In this document: one piece after another, positions 57,165 to 64,000 of the stretch
Layout: every line of letters begins with the position of its first letter
How positions within the stretch are numbered: the stretch's first letter is position 1
Assembly: GCF_002994635.1 (NCBI RefSeq)
Contig: NZ_PVNL01000135.1
Coordinates: 372,001 to 436,000, forward strand
DNA: 64,000 nt
Source: Enhygromyxa salina
GTDB taxonomy: Bacteria; Myxococcota_A; Polyangia; Nannocystales; Nannocystaceae
Direction of reading: 5' to 3'
Translations under genes and position numbers: made by a program
The notes under the pieces: model-generated
Seen by the model: only the letters and a program-made list of their open reading frames with translations
Database searches by the model: none
What the model was told of the DNA's origin: nothing

Positions 57165-58675
57165 AGATCCCCCCACGCCATGGACCACGCGCGCTCGCGA
57201 CCAGCTTGGGGTTGGGGCTGGGGCTGGGTCTGTCGGCGCTGATCTGTGTCACCTCGGTCGGCTGCGCCAAGCAGCAGCAGGACACCGACGCCCCCGACGA
57301 GCTCGAGCTGCCGCCGGAGAAGAAGGTCGCCGACAAGACCGCCGGGTCCAAGCCAGAGCCGAGCGCCGACCCGAACGCGGAGAAGGTCGCCGCCAAGAAG
57401 GTCGAGACGCCAGCCAAGCCGGTCGTGACCCCCGGTCTCGATCGCGACCCCAACCAAGAGAAGGCCAAGATGAAGCGCTCGCGGCAGACGAGCGCCAAGG
57501 CCAAGCAGCTGCTGCGCTCGGGTCAAAACGACAAGGCGATCACCGAGGCCCGCAACGCGCTGCGCGACCACGAGCAGAACGTCGAAGCCATGCTCGTGAT
57601 CGCCGAGGCGTTCTACAAGCAGGGCAAGCACGAGCTCGTGCTGTCGGTCACCGGCTCGATCCTCAAGGTCGACCCCAAGGTCCTCGGCCCCGAAGAGAAG
57701 TCGCAGGCCTACAACCTGATGGGCTTCGCGTACCTGCAGGGGGGCTCGCGCGGCAAGGCGTTCGAGGCGTTCAAGAACGCGGCCGAGACCGACGAGAACA
57801 ACAGCTCGGCGTGGAACAACCTCGGCGTGCAGTACATGTGGCGCGGGGAGCCAGCCACCGCCCAGAGCTGCTTCGAGTACGCCGTGTCACTCGACGCCAA
57901 GTTCGCCGAGGCCCACCTCAACCTGGGCTCGGCCCAGCGGGCCAACGGTCAGCTCGTCGAGGCCGAGGCCGCGTTCCGGACCGCCTCGAAGCTGCGCCCG
58001 GACTGGGCCGAGATCCACTTCAACCTCGGCGTGCTGTACCTCGACGCCGAGCAGATCCCCAAGCACGACGAGACCGCCAAGCTCGACGCCGCGATCAAGG
58101 AGTTCGAGACCTACAAGTCGCTGGTCGCGAAGGGCAAGACCTCCGTCGAGCGCAGCAAGCAAAAGCGCGGGCCGACCGACGCCATGGGCAACGAGCTCGT
58201 GTCCGTCGCCCAGGCCGACCTCTACATCAAGGCCGCCAACAAGGGCATCGAGAGCGAGGAGCGTCGGCAAGAGCGCGAGGCCAAGCGCAAGCAAAAGCAG
58301 GCCGAGGCGCCGCCCGAGCCCGAGGCCGAGCCCGCTAGCGGCCCGGAGTCCGGCGAGCCGGCTCAGCCCGCCGAAAAGCCCGCTGACCCGCCAGCTCAGC
58401 CCGCCGAGCCCGCGAAGCCCCAGACCCCTGGGCAGAAACCAGCGCAGCCAGCCGAGAAACCGGCGCAGCCAGCCGAAAAACCGGCCAAGCCCGCCGAGAA
58501 ACCGGCTCAGCCAGCCGAAAAACCGGCGCAACCCGCCGAGAAACCGGCTCAGCCAGCCGAAAAGCCGGCCGAGAAGCCACCGGGGCCGGCCAAGCCACAG
58601 GCACCCACCCAAAATCCGCAGTCACCGCAGAAGCCGGCGCCACAGAAGCCAAAAGTGCTCAAACCTGGGGGTTGA
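57161..58675 (+). CDS. TPR lipoprotein with Pro/Ala/Lys-rich tail, GltE/NfsE-like
   Basis: The 504-residue lipoprotein has the lipobox VTSVGC. A Lys/Glu/Pro linker is followed by three or four TPR units (AKQLLRSGQNDKAITEARNALRDHEQNVEAMLVIAEAFYKQG; YNLMGFAYLQGGSRGKAFEAFKNAAET; AWNNLGVQYMWRGEPATAQSCFEYAV; AHLNLGSAQRANGQLVEAEAAFRTASKLRP). The final 150 residues are a low-complexity tail with tandem PAQPAEKPAKPAEKP-type units (encoded at 58430-58600). The start ATG 57161 overlaps the previous stop by ATGA. In Myxococcus the corresponding position holds an outer-membrane-directed TPR lipoprotein (GltE/NfsE). The tail may span peptidoglycan. Confidence 0.75.
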   Translation: MKIPPRHGPRALATSLGLGLGLGLSALICVTSVGCAKQQQDTDAPDELELPPEKKVADKTAGSKPEPSADPNAEKVAAKKVETPAKPVVTPGLDRDPNQEKAKMKRSRQTSAKAKQLLRSGQNDKAITEARNALRDHEQNVEAMLVIAEAFYKQGKHELVLSVTGSILKVDPKVLGPEEKSQAYNLMGFAYLQGGSRGKAFEAFKNAAETDENNSSAWNNLGVQYMWRGEPATAQSCFEYAVSLDAKFAEAHLNLGSAQRANGQLVEAEAAFRTASKLRPDWAEIHFNLGVLYLDAEQIPKHDETAKLDAAIKEFETYKSLVAKGKTSVERSKQKRGPTDAMGNELVSVAQADLYIKAANKGIESEERRQEREAKRKQKQAEAPPEPEAEPASGPESGEPAQPAEKPADPPAQPAEPAKPQTPGQKPAQPAEKPAQPAEKPAKPAEKPAQPAEKPAQPAEKPAQPAEKPAEKPPGPAKPQAPTQNPQSPQKPAPQKPKVLKPGG

Positions 58676-59102
58676 TGATGGTCTCGGGAGATCCCTCAGG
58701 AATGTCAGTCGTTCGTCGGCCCCGGAGCATGCGAGCCATCACGCACCAGTTTTGTGGTATGAGCGGCCAGCGCCACGGATCATCTCGCCCTCCCCACGGA
58801 GCATTCGCACACAGTACTTTCATTGCGGTGCCCGTTCGATCTAAGATGCGCGCGATCGCAAGCGCACCGACGCGATTCGACGGCGCGCAGCTGGCGGTCT
58901 TCCCCCCGCAGACACCTGGGAAACGCGGTATTCCTCGCAGCTCGCTGGCGTCACTGTCCGACCCACGCTGCTCAACGCTCCGCCCGACGCCGCGCCCGCC
59001 CATGCCAAATTCCCCCGCACGCCCCGCGATCGCCCCACCAGTGGGCCTCGATCGCCTGAACACACGGGGGCGATCTGAACACAAGACCATGGGAGCGACA
59101 CC
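58676..59102 (+). other. 427-bp intergenic region upstream of the TolQR-like genes
   Basis: No convincing coding sequence is seen. Near the 3' end a direct repeat CTGAACACA occurs at 59056-59064 and 59075-59083 (19-bp spacing), each preceded by CGATC, which may be a regulator site or promoter part for the downstream genes. A likely transcription start lies after it. The rest has no repeat or RNA gene that I recognise. Confidence 0.35.
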
Positions 59103-59423
59103 GTGTTGATACGAAAGCTCGCTTTTTGGGTCTTGGCAGTCGCTGGGGTTTTGTCTACGATGCTGCTTCCTTGCCAGGCACTCGCACAGGATCCAACACC
59201 GGAAGGTGGCTCCTCTGCTCCTACATCAGGGGCAACGGGATCGCGGTCCTCGGCCGGCACGAAGCGGATATCTCTCGACGACGAGTTCCTCGTCGAGGGC
59301 AAGTTGGAGAAGCCGAGCGCCTTTTTCGTGTTCAAGCGCTCTGCGCTCGACCACGACTGGGCTCGCCTTGACGCGAAGTTTGCGCCTCTCGTTCTCGAAT
59401 CCGTTCAAGATCCTTTGTTCTAA
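59103..59423 (+). CDS. small exported protein of the TolQR-like cluster
   Basis: The 106-residue product (GTG start) has a cleavable signal (LAFWVLAVAGVLSTMLLPCQALAQD) and a short mature domain ISLDDEFLVEGKLEKPSAFFVFKRSALDHDW...FAPLVLESVQDPLF. From memory, small proteins with an EG-K-I-x-K-P-x-A-F core and a final V-x-x-P-F segment occur next to ExbB/TolQ genes in other deltaproteobacteria, so it is probably a genuine cluster member. Possibly a periplasmic accessory of the motor. No enzymatic motif. Confidence 0.65.
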   Translation: MLIRKLAFWVLAVAGVLSTMLLPCQALAQDPTPEGGSSAPTSGATGSRSSAGTKRISLDDEFLVEGKLEKPSAFFVFKRSALDHDWARLDAKFAPLVLESVQDPLF

Positions 59424-59548
59424 CACCAGTCAAAAGCGCGAAGTGCGCTGCTGACATTCACCAACTTCTTCGTTCAACCACACCAAGCCCCCTCGGGCAA
59501 CGCAGCACTCGGGCAAGCATCGCCAGCCCCTTCAGGAGGACACCGGTC

Positions 59549-60181
59549 ATGGGTGATTTCGCAACGTTCTACGCCAACGGCGGCGTGTTCATGCACGCTA
59601 TTGCGCTCTGCGCAATTCTCGGCCTCGCCGTCATGGTAGAGCGCTTCATTTTCCTGTTTTTCCGTTTCAACATCAACGGACAACAGTTCTTCAACCAGAT
59701 CCAGAAGCTGGTGATGGCGAACAACATTGATCGCGCCATCAAGCTCTGCAACGCCGCCGACAAAGCCGCGCTCGCACGCGTGGTCAAGGCTGGCCTCACC
59801 CGCGCGAACAAGAGCGAGTCCGACATCTCGGCTGCCATCGAAGAGTCGATGCTCGAGGTCGGTCCCGCGATCAACAAGCGCGTTCCGATGATCGCCGCGA
59901 TCGCCAACATCGCGACCCTCCTCGGTCTGCTCGGCACCATCTTCGGCATGTTGGAGGCGTTCCGCGCCGTCGCCGACGCTCCCGCCGACCAGCGCTCCAC
60001 CGCTCTGGCACGCGGCATCGGTATCGCCATGAACACCACCGGCTTCGGTCTCATGGTCGCGATCCCGCTGCTCGCCGCTCACATCTTCATCTCCAACTTG
60101 GCGAAGAAGATCTCCGACGAGGTCGAGCTCTACTCGGTCAAGCTGGAGAACCTGCTCGCGGCGCGCGTGCGCCACAGCTAG
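59549..60181 (+). CDS. MotA/TolQ/ExbB-family proton-channel protein (AglR-like)
   Basis: The 210-residue protein has the TolQ/ExbB layout: a first transmembrane helix (about 14-36: MHAIALCAILGLAVMVERFIFLFF), a cytoplasmic loop (40-120), and a helix pair (about 122-150 and 158-185) with IAAIANIATLLGLLGTIFGMLEAF, the conserved motif of the family, and GFGLMVAIPLLAAHIF. ExbB/TolQ pentamers form the channel shell around ExbD/TolR dimers and use proton flow for work in the envelope. A strong Shine-Dalgarno (AGGAGG at 59535) precedes ATG 59549. In the Myxococcus Agl machine this is the AglR position. Confidence 0.93.
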   Translation: MGDFATFYANGGVFMHAIALCAILGLAVMVERFIFLFFRFNINGQQFFNQIQKLVMANNIDRAIKLCNAADKAALARVVKAGLTRANKSESDISAAIEESMLEVGPAINKRVPMIAAIANIATLLGLLGTIFGMLEAFRAVADAPADQRSTALARGIGIAMNTTGFGLMVAIPLLAAHIFISNLAKKISDEVELYSVKLENLLAARVRHS

Positions 60182-60293
60182 TCAGTCAGGCGTCCAGGTG
60201 CTGCGGTTTCTGGGCCGCGGGGGAACTCCCCTCGCGGCCACCTGACCAAGACACTGCAACGGGCGTCGCTCGCCACTTCCTTCGAGGTACACC

Positions 60294-60869
60294 ATGCGCG
60301 TAAGGCATAACGAAGAGCTGGAAGTCGAGGAAGCCAACGTGCTTCCCGTCATGAACATCATGTTCCTTCTCATCCCGGCGCTGCTGCTGGCCATGGAAGT
60401 CGCAAGCTTGGCGGCAATCGCCGTGTCTCCGCCGAAGTTCGCGGCGGCTCCTTCCCCCAAGAAGGAAGAAGAGAAGAAGGAAGAGAAGCCCTTGAAGTTC
60501 AAGGTCTTCATCCTCGACGACGGGTTCCGCGTCACCACTGCGTCCCAGCAAGAGGGCGCCGAGGCTGGCAAGGAGCAAGACAGCACGGGTCCCAGCATCC
60601 CGCTCGCCAAGCCGAGCGCCGATGCCAGCGACTACAGCCGCTACAACTACGATGCGCTCGAGGCCAAGGCCAAAGAGCTCAAAGAGATCGCCAAGCACGA
60701 GACCGTGGTGACCATCAGCGCAGAGAACGACATCCCGATGGCGGTGTTGATCAACACGATGGACGCCGTTCGCGGGTCGGAGTGCAAGCTCCTCGCTATC
60801 AAGGAAGACGAAGAGATTCCCCCGGAATGTCTGTTCTTCCAACCAATCGTCGAAGCCGGCGCCGGCTGA
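60294..60869 (+). CDS. TolR/ExbD-like protein with Asn at the proton-carrier position
   Basis: The 191-residue protein has a single N-terminal transmembrane helix (about 17-42: LPVMNIMFLLIPALLLAMEVASLAAIAV) and a charged linker followed by a periplasmic domain ending in SAENDIPMAVLINTMDAVRGSECKLLAIKE, the ExbD-fold core. The family motif N-V-T-P-F-I-D of ExbD aligns with N-V-L-P-V-M-N, so Asn21 replaces the essential proton-binding Asp (Asp25 in Escherichia coli ExbD). The next gene keeps the Asp. It lacks the usual short cytoplasmic tail of TolR but has a 17-residue acid-rich one. Probably a paired, non-equivalent partner in a heterodimer. Confidence 0.85.
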   Translation: MRVRHNEELEVEEANVLPVMNIMFLLIPALLLAMEVASLAAIAVSPPKFAAAPSPKKEEEKKEEKPLKFKVFILDDGFRVTTASQQEGAEAGKEQDSTGPSIPLAKPSADASDYSRYNYDALEAKAKELKEIAKHETVVTISAENDIPMAVLINTMDAVRGSECKLLAIKEDEEIPPECLFFQPIVEAGAG

Positions 60870-60911
60870 GCCTTCCCCTTCCGCCCCCGAACCGCAGGTC
60901 AAGGAGTCGTC

Positions 60912-61445
60912 ATGAGCATGACACCCGATGAGCTCTTCAAGCTCAAAAAGGAAATCAAGAAGGCCAAACGCCGCCACAAGAAAGAGGACACGGCGAACCT
61001 CGGGCTGACCTCGCTGATGGACATCGTCGCCATCATCGTTGTGTATCTGCTCAAGTCGTATGCCTCGGACCCGATCTTGATTCAGCCGATCTCCGAGCAG
61101 AAGATCCCCATGTCTCGCATGGACATGCCCATCAAAGAGGGCATTGCGATCTACATCTCCTCGCGCGAGCTGATCTTCAACGAGGAGCAGGTCGCAACCC
61201 TGACCGACGGCGAGCTCGATCCCAACGTGGTGCAGGGTCACGTGATCCGCCCGCTCTTCGAGAAGCTCGAAGAGGAGACCGAGAAGTCCAAACAGGTGTT
61301 CGAGGGTCGCGGCGAGGAGTGGGTTGGCCACGTCATCCTGATTGGTGACGAGGCGCTCAAGTTCTCGACGATCGTGGATCTGATGTACACGGCAGGCCGT
61401 CTCGAGTACTCGGAGTACTCGTTCTGCATCATCCAGAAGGGCTGA
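60912..61445 (+). CDS. TolR/ExbD-like protein with intact Asp37 (AglS/AglQ-like)
   Basis: The 177-residue protein has a basic cytoplasmic N-terminus (KLKKEIKKAKRRHKKED), one transmembrane helix (about 30-50: GLTSLMDIVAIIVVYLLKSYA) with Asp37 at the ExbD proton-carrier position, and a periplasmic domain (EGIAIYISSRELIFNEEQVATL; HVILIGDEALKFSTIVDLMYTAGRLEYSEYSFCIIQKG). The short spacing from the Asn-bearing paralogue (42 bp) suggests the two form a mixed dimer. In Myxococcus AglQ and AglS are the equivalents. A strong hairpin terminator follows (61467-61493). Confidence 0.88.
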   Translation: MSMTPDELFKLKKEIKKAKRRHKKEDTANLGLTSLMDIVAIIVVYLLKSYASDPILIQPISEQKIPMSRMDMPIKEGIAIYISSRELIFNEEQVATLTDGELDPNVVQGHVIRPLFEKLEEETEKSKQVFEGRGEEWVGHVILIGDEALKFSTIVDLMYTAGRLEYSEYSFCIIQKG

Positions 61446-61466
61446 GCCGCAATTGCAGCCGTGGGA

Positions 61467-61493
61467 CCCGATAGCGCCAATAGCGCTATCGGG
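61467..61493 (+). terminator. intrinsic-type terminator after the TolR-like genes
   Basis: Stem CCCGATAGCGC / GCGCTATCGGG (11 bp) with loop CAATA, followed by TTCGCTCGTTTT. It separates the motor genes from the following AgmX-type gene, so the latter probably has its own promoter. Confidence 0.7.
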
Positions 61494-61511
61494 TTCGCTC
61501 GTTTTGGCGCT

Positions 61512-61574
61512 CATGCCCGTCATGCCCGGTATGCTCGGCATGCCCTTCATGCCCTTCATGGCAGTCATGGCCAG
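61512..61574. repeat. 9-bp tandem repeat, seven units (CATGCCCTT-type)
   Basis: Units of 9 bp, consensus CATGCCCKT: CATGCCCGT, CATGCCCGG, TATGCTCGG, CATGCCCTT, CATGCCCTT, CATGGCAGT, CATGGCCAG. It lies just after the terminator. On the minus strand it reads as repeated Met-Lys-Gly-Met. The remaining bases to the next gene (61575-61777) hold no ORF or site that I can name. Confidence 0.75.
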
Positions 61575-61777
61575 ACTCGCGCTTTGATCGATCCCCCCGG
61601 CAGCTGCAACCACTTCGTTGTGAAGGCTTCATCCAGGGGGGACATCGATCCCTTGGCCTCAATGCTCTCGCTGCTATGCTCCGCAACGCGTCGCTGACGA
61701 CCAGTACTCCAGTTCGCTGAGGCGCCGGCACCCGGCCACAACCCCGGGCCTGCCGCGCCTCTCAATGACCCTTACAA

Positions 61778-63730
61778 ATGTCCGCCGCAACGAGCCCCAA
61801 AGTCCTCCGTGTCGCCGTCGTCGTCGACGGCGAGTCGTGCGAGGAGCTCCACCAGACGGAGCCGGGAGACGTGATCATCGGACGGGCTTCGGGCTCGTCG
61901 CTGAGCATGGGTCCCAGCCTGGACCTCGAGACTGGGGTCGCCGCCGAGGGTGGCCCGAACGCGTACACACTCCCCCGCGCGCTCATGGTCATCGGCGCCC
62001 TGATGATCGTGATCATGGGCGGGCTGTTCGCGTACGAGGTCAGCCAGTACGTGACCGCCGATGCGGTGCTCGCGGCGCCCACTGACGGCGACGCAGCTGA
62101 GGACAAGACCGAGCTCACCAGCACGATCGCGCTGACGCTGGCGTTCTTGGGGGTGTTTCCGTTCATGACCGGGGCCACGATGCTGCGTGGCCGACGCAGC
62201 CGCCAAAAGCGCCCGCTGACGGTCTACGACGGGTGGTCGCGGCCCACGGACTACCGCAAGCGCGCACCGGTGTGGCTGGCGATCGGCGCGGTCGTGGCCC
62301 TCAGCGGCGGCGGGTTGTTCGCCTACGAGGTCAACCAGCGCGCGCCCTCCTCGGTCAACGCCGACGTCAAGCGCGGCGACATGCAGGCCTTCAAGGCCGA
62401 GGAACAAGGTGGCACTGGTGGCCTGGGCCTGATCATCGGGCTGCTCGGCTTGGTCCCGCTGGTCATCGGCACGATGAACCTCCAGGAAACGCCGGTCAAA
62501 CCGCGCAAGCGCCCCCCCAAGGGCGGGCACGCGCCGCGTGAGCATACGCTGTTCGAGTGGGTCGCGGCCGAGGGCCTCTACTACATCAACATCCCACCCG
62601 AGACCCGCGGCAAGATCGCGCTGGGCTCGAACAAGGCCACCGTCGAGCAGCTGCGCAAGCGCTTCGGCGCCGGCTCGGGCGCCGGCGACCCGCTGCGGGT
62701 CAAGCTCGGGACCAAGGCCAAGGGCAAGCTGCTCATCGGCCAGACCAAGATCCTGTTTCAGACCACCCGGCCGGCCAGCGCAGCCGCAACCCCGGTGTTT
62801 CCGGTCGAGTACGTCGACCCGCTCACCCACCTTCGTCCGTCCAGCCTCGACGCGGCCTCGTTCGGAGCCGCGGCCGCGATCGCGGTGCTGCTCAGCGTGT
62901 GGTTCGTGTACTTCGCGGATCGGACCCCGGCCCCCCCGGCCGAGCGGTTCATGCGGGAGATGGGCATGCCCGCGTCCTTCTACGAAGAGAAGGAAGAGGA
63001 GCCCGAAGAGACCGAAGAAAAAGACGCGCTGGTCCAGGAAGACAAGAAGGAAGAGAAAGAGAAAGAGGAGAAGGAAGAGAAGGACGACAAGCTCGAGAAG
63101 CCCGAGAACGTGTCCGAGGCGGCGTTCCAGGAGGCGCGCGGCGTCGGTGTTGCGCGTGTGCTCGGCACCTACGGTGGACCGGGCGAGGGCACCGTGCTCG
63201 ATGTGATCGAGGGCACCGAGAACAACCTCGGTGACCTGTTCGCGCAGGGCATGTCGAGCACAGAGGAGTACCGGGGCGGCGAGATCGGTGACTTTGTCGC
63301 GGGCGGCGGTGGCATCGAGTCGACCGGCAACATGGCCAAGAACGCCGGCCTGCAGACCGGCGACGGTCCGGCCGAGGTCGGCGCGACCGACAAGAAGGAG
63401 CGCAAGGTCCAGGCCAAGAGCAGCACCGACGACGTGGTCGGCGACGTCGACAAGAAGTCGGTGTCCGCCACGATCCGCCGACGCATGCCGGGCCTCGAGG
63501 CCTGCTACGAGAAGGCGCTGCGGTCCAACCAGAGCCTCAAGGGCAAGATGACCTACACGATCACGATCAACCCGTCCGGGCGCGTGACTGACGTGGACAT
63601 CGAAGACGACACCGTAGGCGACGCCTCGGTCCGCTCTTGCACCATCGCCAAGATCAAGAGCTGGCGGTTCCTGTCCGAGGGCGCCGAGGAGTCATCCGAG
63701 GTGACCTTCTCCGTAGCCTTCACCGGCTAG
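61778..63730 (+). CDS. multi-pass protein with AgmX/PglI C-terminal domain (GltG/GltJ-like)
   Basis: The 650-residue protein starts with a small FHA-like module (VLRVAVVVDGES ... VIIGRASGSSLSM, about 8-45), then has five hydrophobic segments (about 67-86, 114-134, 164-184, 214-233, 362-381). Two halves are similar: GGLFAYEVSQ at 81-90 and GGLFAYEVNQ at 178-187, so the membrane part is internally duplicated. A Glu/Lys-rich stretch (395-440) is followed by a periplasmic part and the C-terminal AgmX/PglI domain (about 555-650: SATIRRRMPGLEACYEKALR, GKMTYTITINPSGRVTDV). GltG and GltJ of Myxococcus are such proteins and link the inner-membrane motor to periplasmic parts. TonB-like role in force transfer is inferred. 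Confidence 0.82.
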   Translation: MSAATSPKVLRVAVVVDGESCEELHQTEPGDVIIGRASGSSLSMGPSLDLETGVAAEGGPNAYTLPRALMVIGALMIVIMGGLFAYEVSQYVTADAVLAAPTDGDAAEDKTELTSTIALTLAFLGVFPFMTGATMLRGRRSRQKRPLTVYDGWSRPTDYRKRAPVWLAIGAVVALSGGGLFAYEVNQRAPSSVNADVKRGDMQAFKAEEQGGTGGLGLIIGLLGLVPLVIGTMNLQETPVKPRKRPPKGGHAPREHTLFEWVAAEGLYYINIPPETRGKIALGSNKATVEQLRKRFGAGSGAGDPLRVKLGTKAKGKLLIGQTKILFQTTRPASAAATPVFPVEYVDPLTHLRPSSLDAASFGAAAAIAVLLSVWFVYFADRTPAPPAERFMREMGMPASFYEEKEEEPEETEEKDALVQEDKKEEKEKEEKEEKDDKLEKPENVSEAAFQEARGVGVARVLGTYGGPGEGTVLDVIEGTENNLGDLFAQGMSSTEEYRGGEIGDFVAGGGGIESTGNMAKNAGLQTGDGPAEVGATDKKERKVQAKSSTDDVVGDVDKKSVSATIRRRMPGLEACYEKALRSNQSLKGKMTYTITINPSGRVTDVDIEDDTVGDASVRSCTIAKIKSWRFLSEGAEESSEVTFSVAFTG

Positions 63731-63739
63731 CGGGTAGAT

Positions 63740-63853
63740 GACCCCCACAGACACCGTGGCAGTTCGCCGACTGCAGCCGCTGGCGCGTCTGGTCGCTTCG
63801 CTCCTCGGGGCTGTTTGTTCGCAGGCGCATGTGTGGCCCCCTGGCAGGGGGCT
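63740..63853. repeat. inverted copy of the intergenic repeat family (see 43775-44058)
   Basis: The reverse complement of this segment matches one unit of the tandem array at 43775-44058 at high identity over about 113 bp, including the CCACACATGCGC, CCCCGAGGAGCGAAGCGACCAG and TGTGGGGGTC segments. It starts about 10 bp after the stop of the AgmX-type gene. So the family sits at gene ends, in both orientations. Confidence 0.85.
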
Positions 63854-63898
63854 CCGAGCACACGTGCGGAACACTCTAGCGACTGGGGCTAAGTTGAT

Positions 63899-64000
63899 TT
63901 GACGGCCAACGCCGGGCAAGCTGGTTCAGCAGGCTCGCGGTTCTCGCGGGACCTAGAAAATCAACTGGCCGCAAAGGATCCGCTGGCGCCGGCCATCAAC
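63899..64000 (+). CDS. possible start of a further gene (partial)
   Basis: An open frame runs to the window end for 34 codons (TTG at 63899; an in-frame TAA lies at 63890): it ends FSRDLENQLAAKDPLAPAIN. Composition fits coding DNA. An inverted repeat AGTTGATTT (63892-63900) / AAATCAACT (63958-63966) overlaps it. The product is unknown. Confidence 0.2.
   Translation, partial: MTANAGQAGSAGSRFSRDLENQLAAKDPLAPAIN

Overview
The window is GC-rich chromosomal DNA that looks like a myxobacterium (phylum Myxococcota), most likely of the Nannocystaceae group (Nannocystis, Enhygromyxa or Plesiocystis relatives). The grounds are the strong G/C third-position bias, many lipoproteins whose mature N-termini are Asp/Gly/Glu/Ser/Pro-rich spacers (GDGDPGDG-type), a large Ser/Thr kinase with an extracellular sensor, AgmX/PglI-type and TPR-rich envelope proteins, and translationally coupled genes with 4-base overlaps. 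This placement comes from features, not from a database search.

Layout. 1-4092 (minus): a MoxR / DUF58 / BatD-like / BatA-like (VWA) operon, cut at the left edge. 4290-9315: a small acidic-tract protein, a DegP/HtrA-type lipoprotein protease, an unknown protein, a VOC protein and a divergent ATP-type PEP carboxykinase. 9425-12911 (minus): a KAP-like P-loop ATPase with an overlapping partner gene and a frameshifted small gene upstream, the best candidate for an undescribed accessory or conflict system. 12940-18652: polysaccharide genes (O-antigen-ligase-like with TPRs, GT4 glycosyltransferase), a winged-helix protein and a haem- and copper-type lipoprotein. 18727-22668: lipoprotein, metK, glutamine amidotransferase, 2OG-Fe(II) oxygenase. 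22687-34508: an accessory block of lipoproteins, LysR with NTF2-like and SDR genes, an aldo/keto reductase with a divergent AraC regulator, a HipA-like kinase with DUF3037, a GST, gene remnants and a dispersed repeat. 34568-47571: TPR protein, MerR with a lipid desaturase, trxB, a propeller lipoprotein, a cyclic-nucleotide-binding protein, a Ser/Thr kinase, a tandem intergenic repeat, a host-attachment-like protein, a PLP aminotransferase and a lytic transglycosylase. 47695-50053: rplU-rpmA-obg, with an unusual acidic insertion in Obg.

50225-63730 is the most coherent block. Four coupled genes for exported proteins (a coiled-coil protein, two long periplasmic repeat proteins and a TPR lipoprotein with a Pro-rich tail) are followed by a small exported protein, a TolQ/ExbB-like channel protein, two TolR/ExbD-like proteins and a multi-pass protein with an AgmX/PglI C-terminal domain. 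This is the gene logic of the Agl-Glt / Nfs machines of Myxococcus xanthus, which use proton motive force to move cargo along the envelope for gliding or spore-coat assembly. The first ExbD-like protein has Asn at the proton-carrying Asp position and the last protein carries an internal membrane duplication, so this is a variant of the known machine.

No tRNA, rRNA, CRISPR array or intact insertion sequence was recognised.
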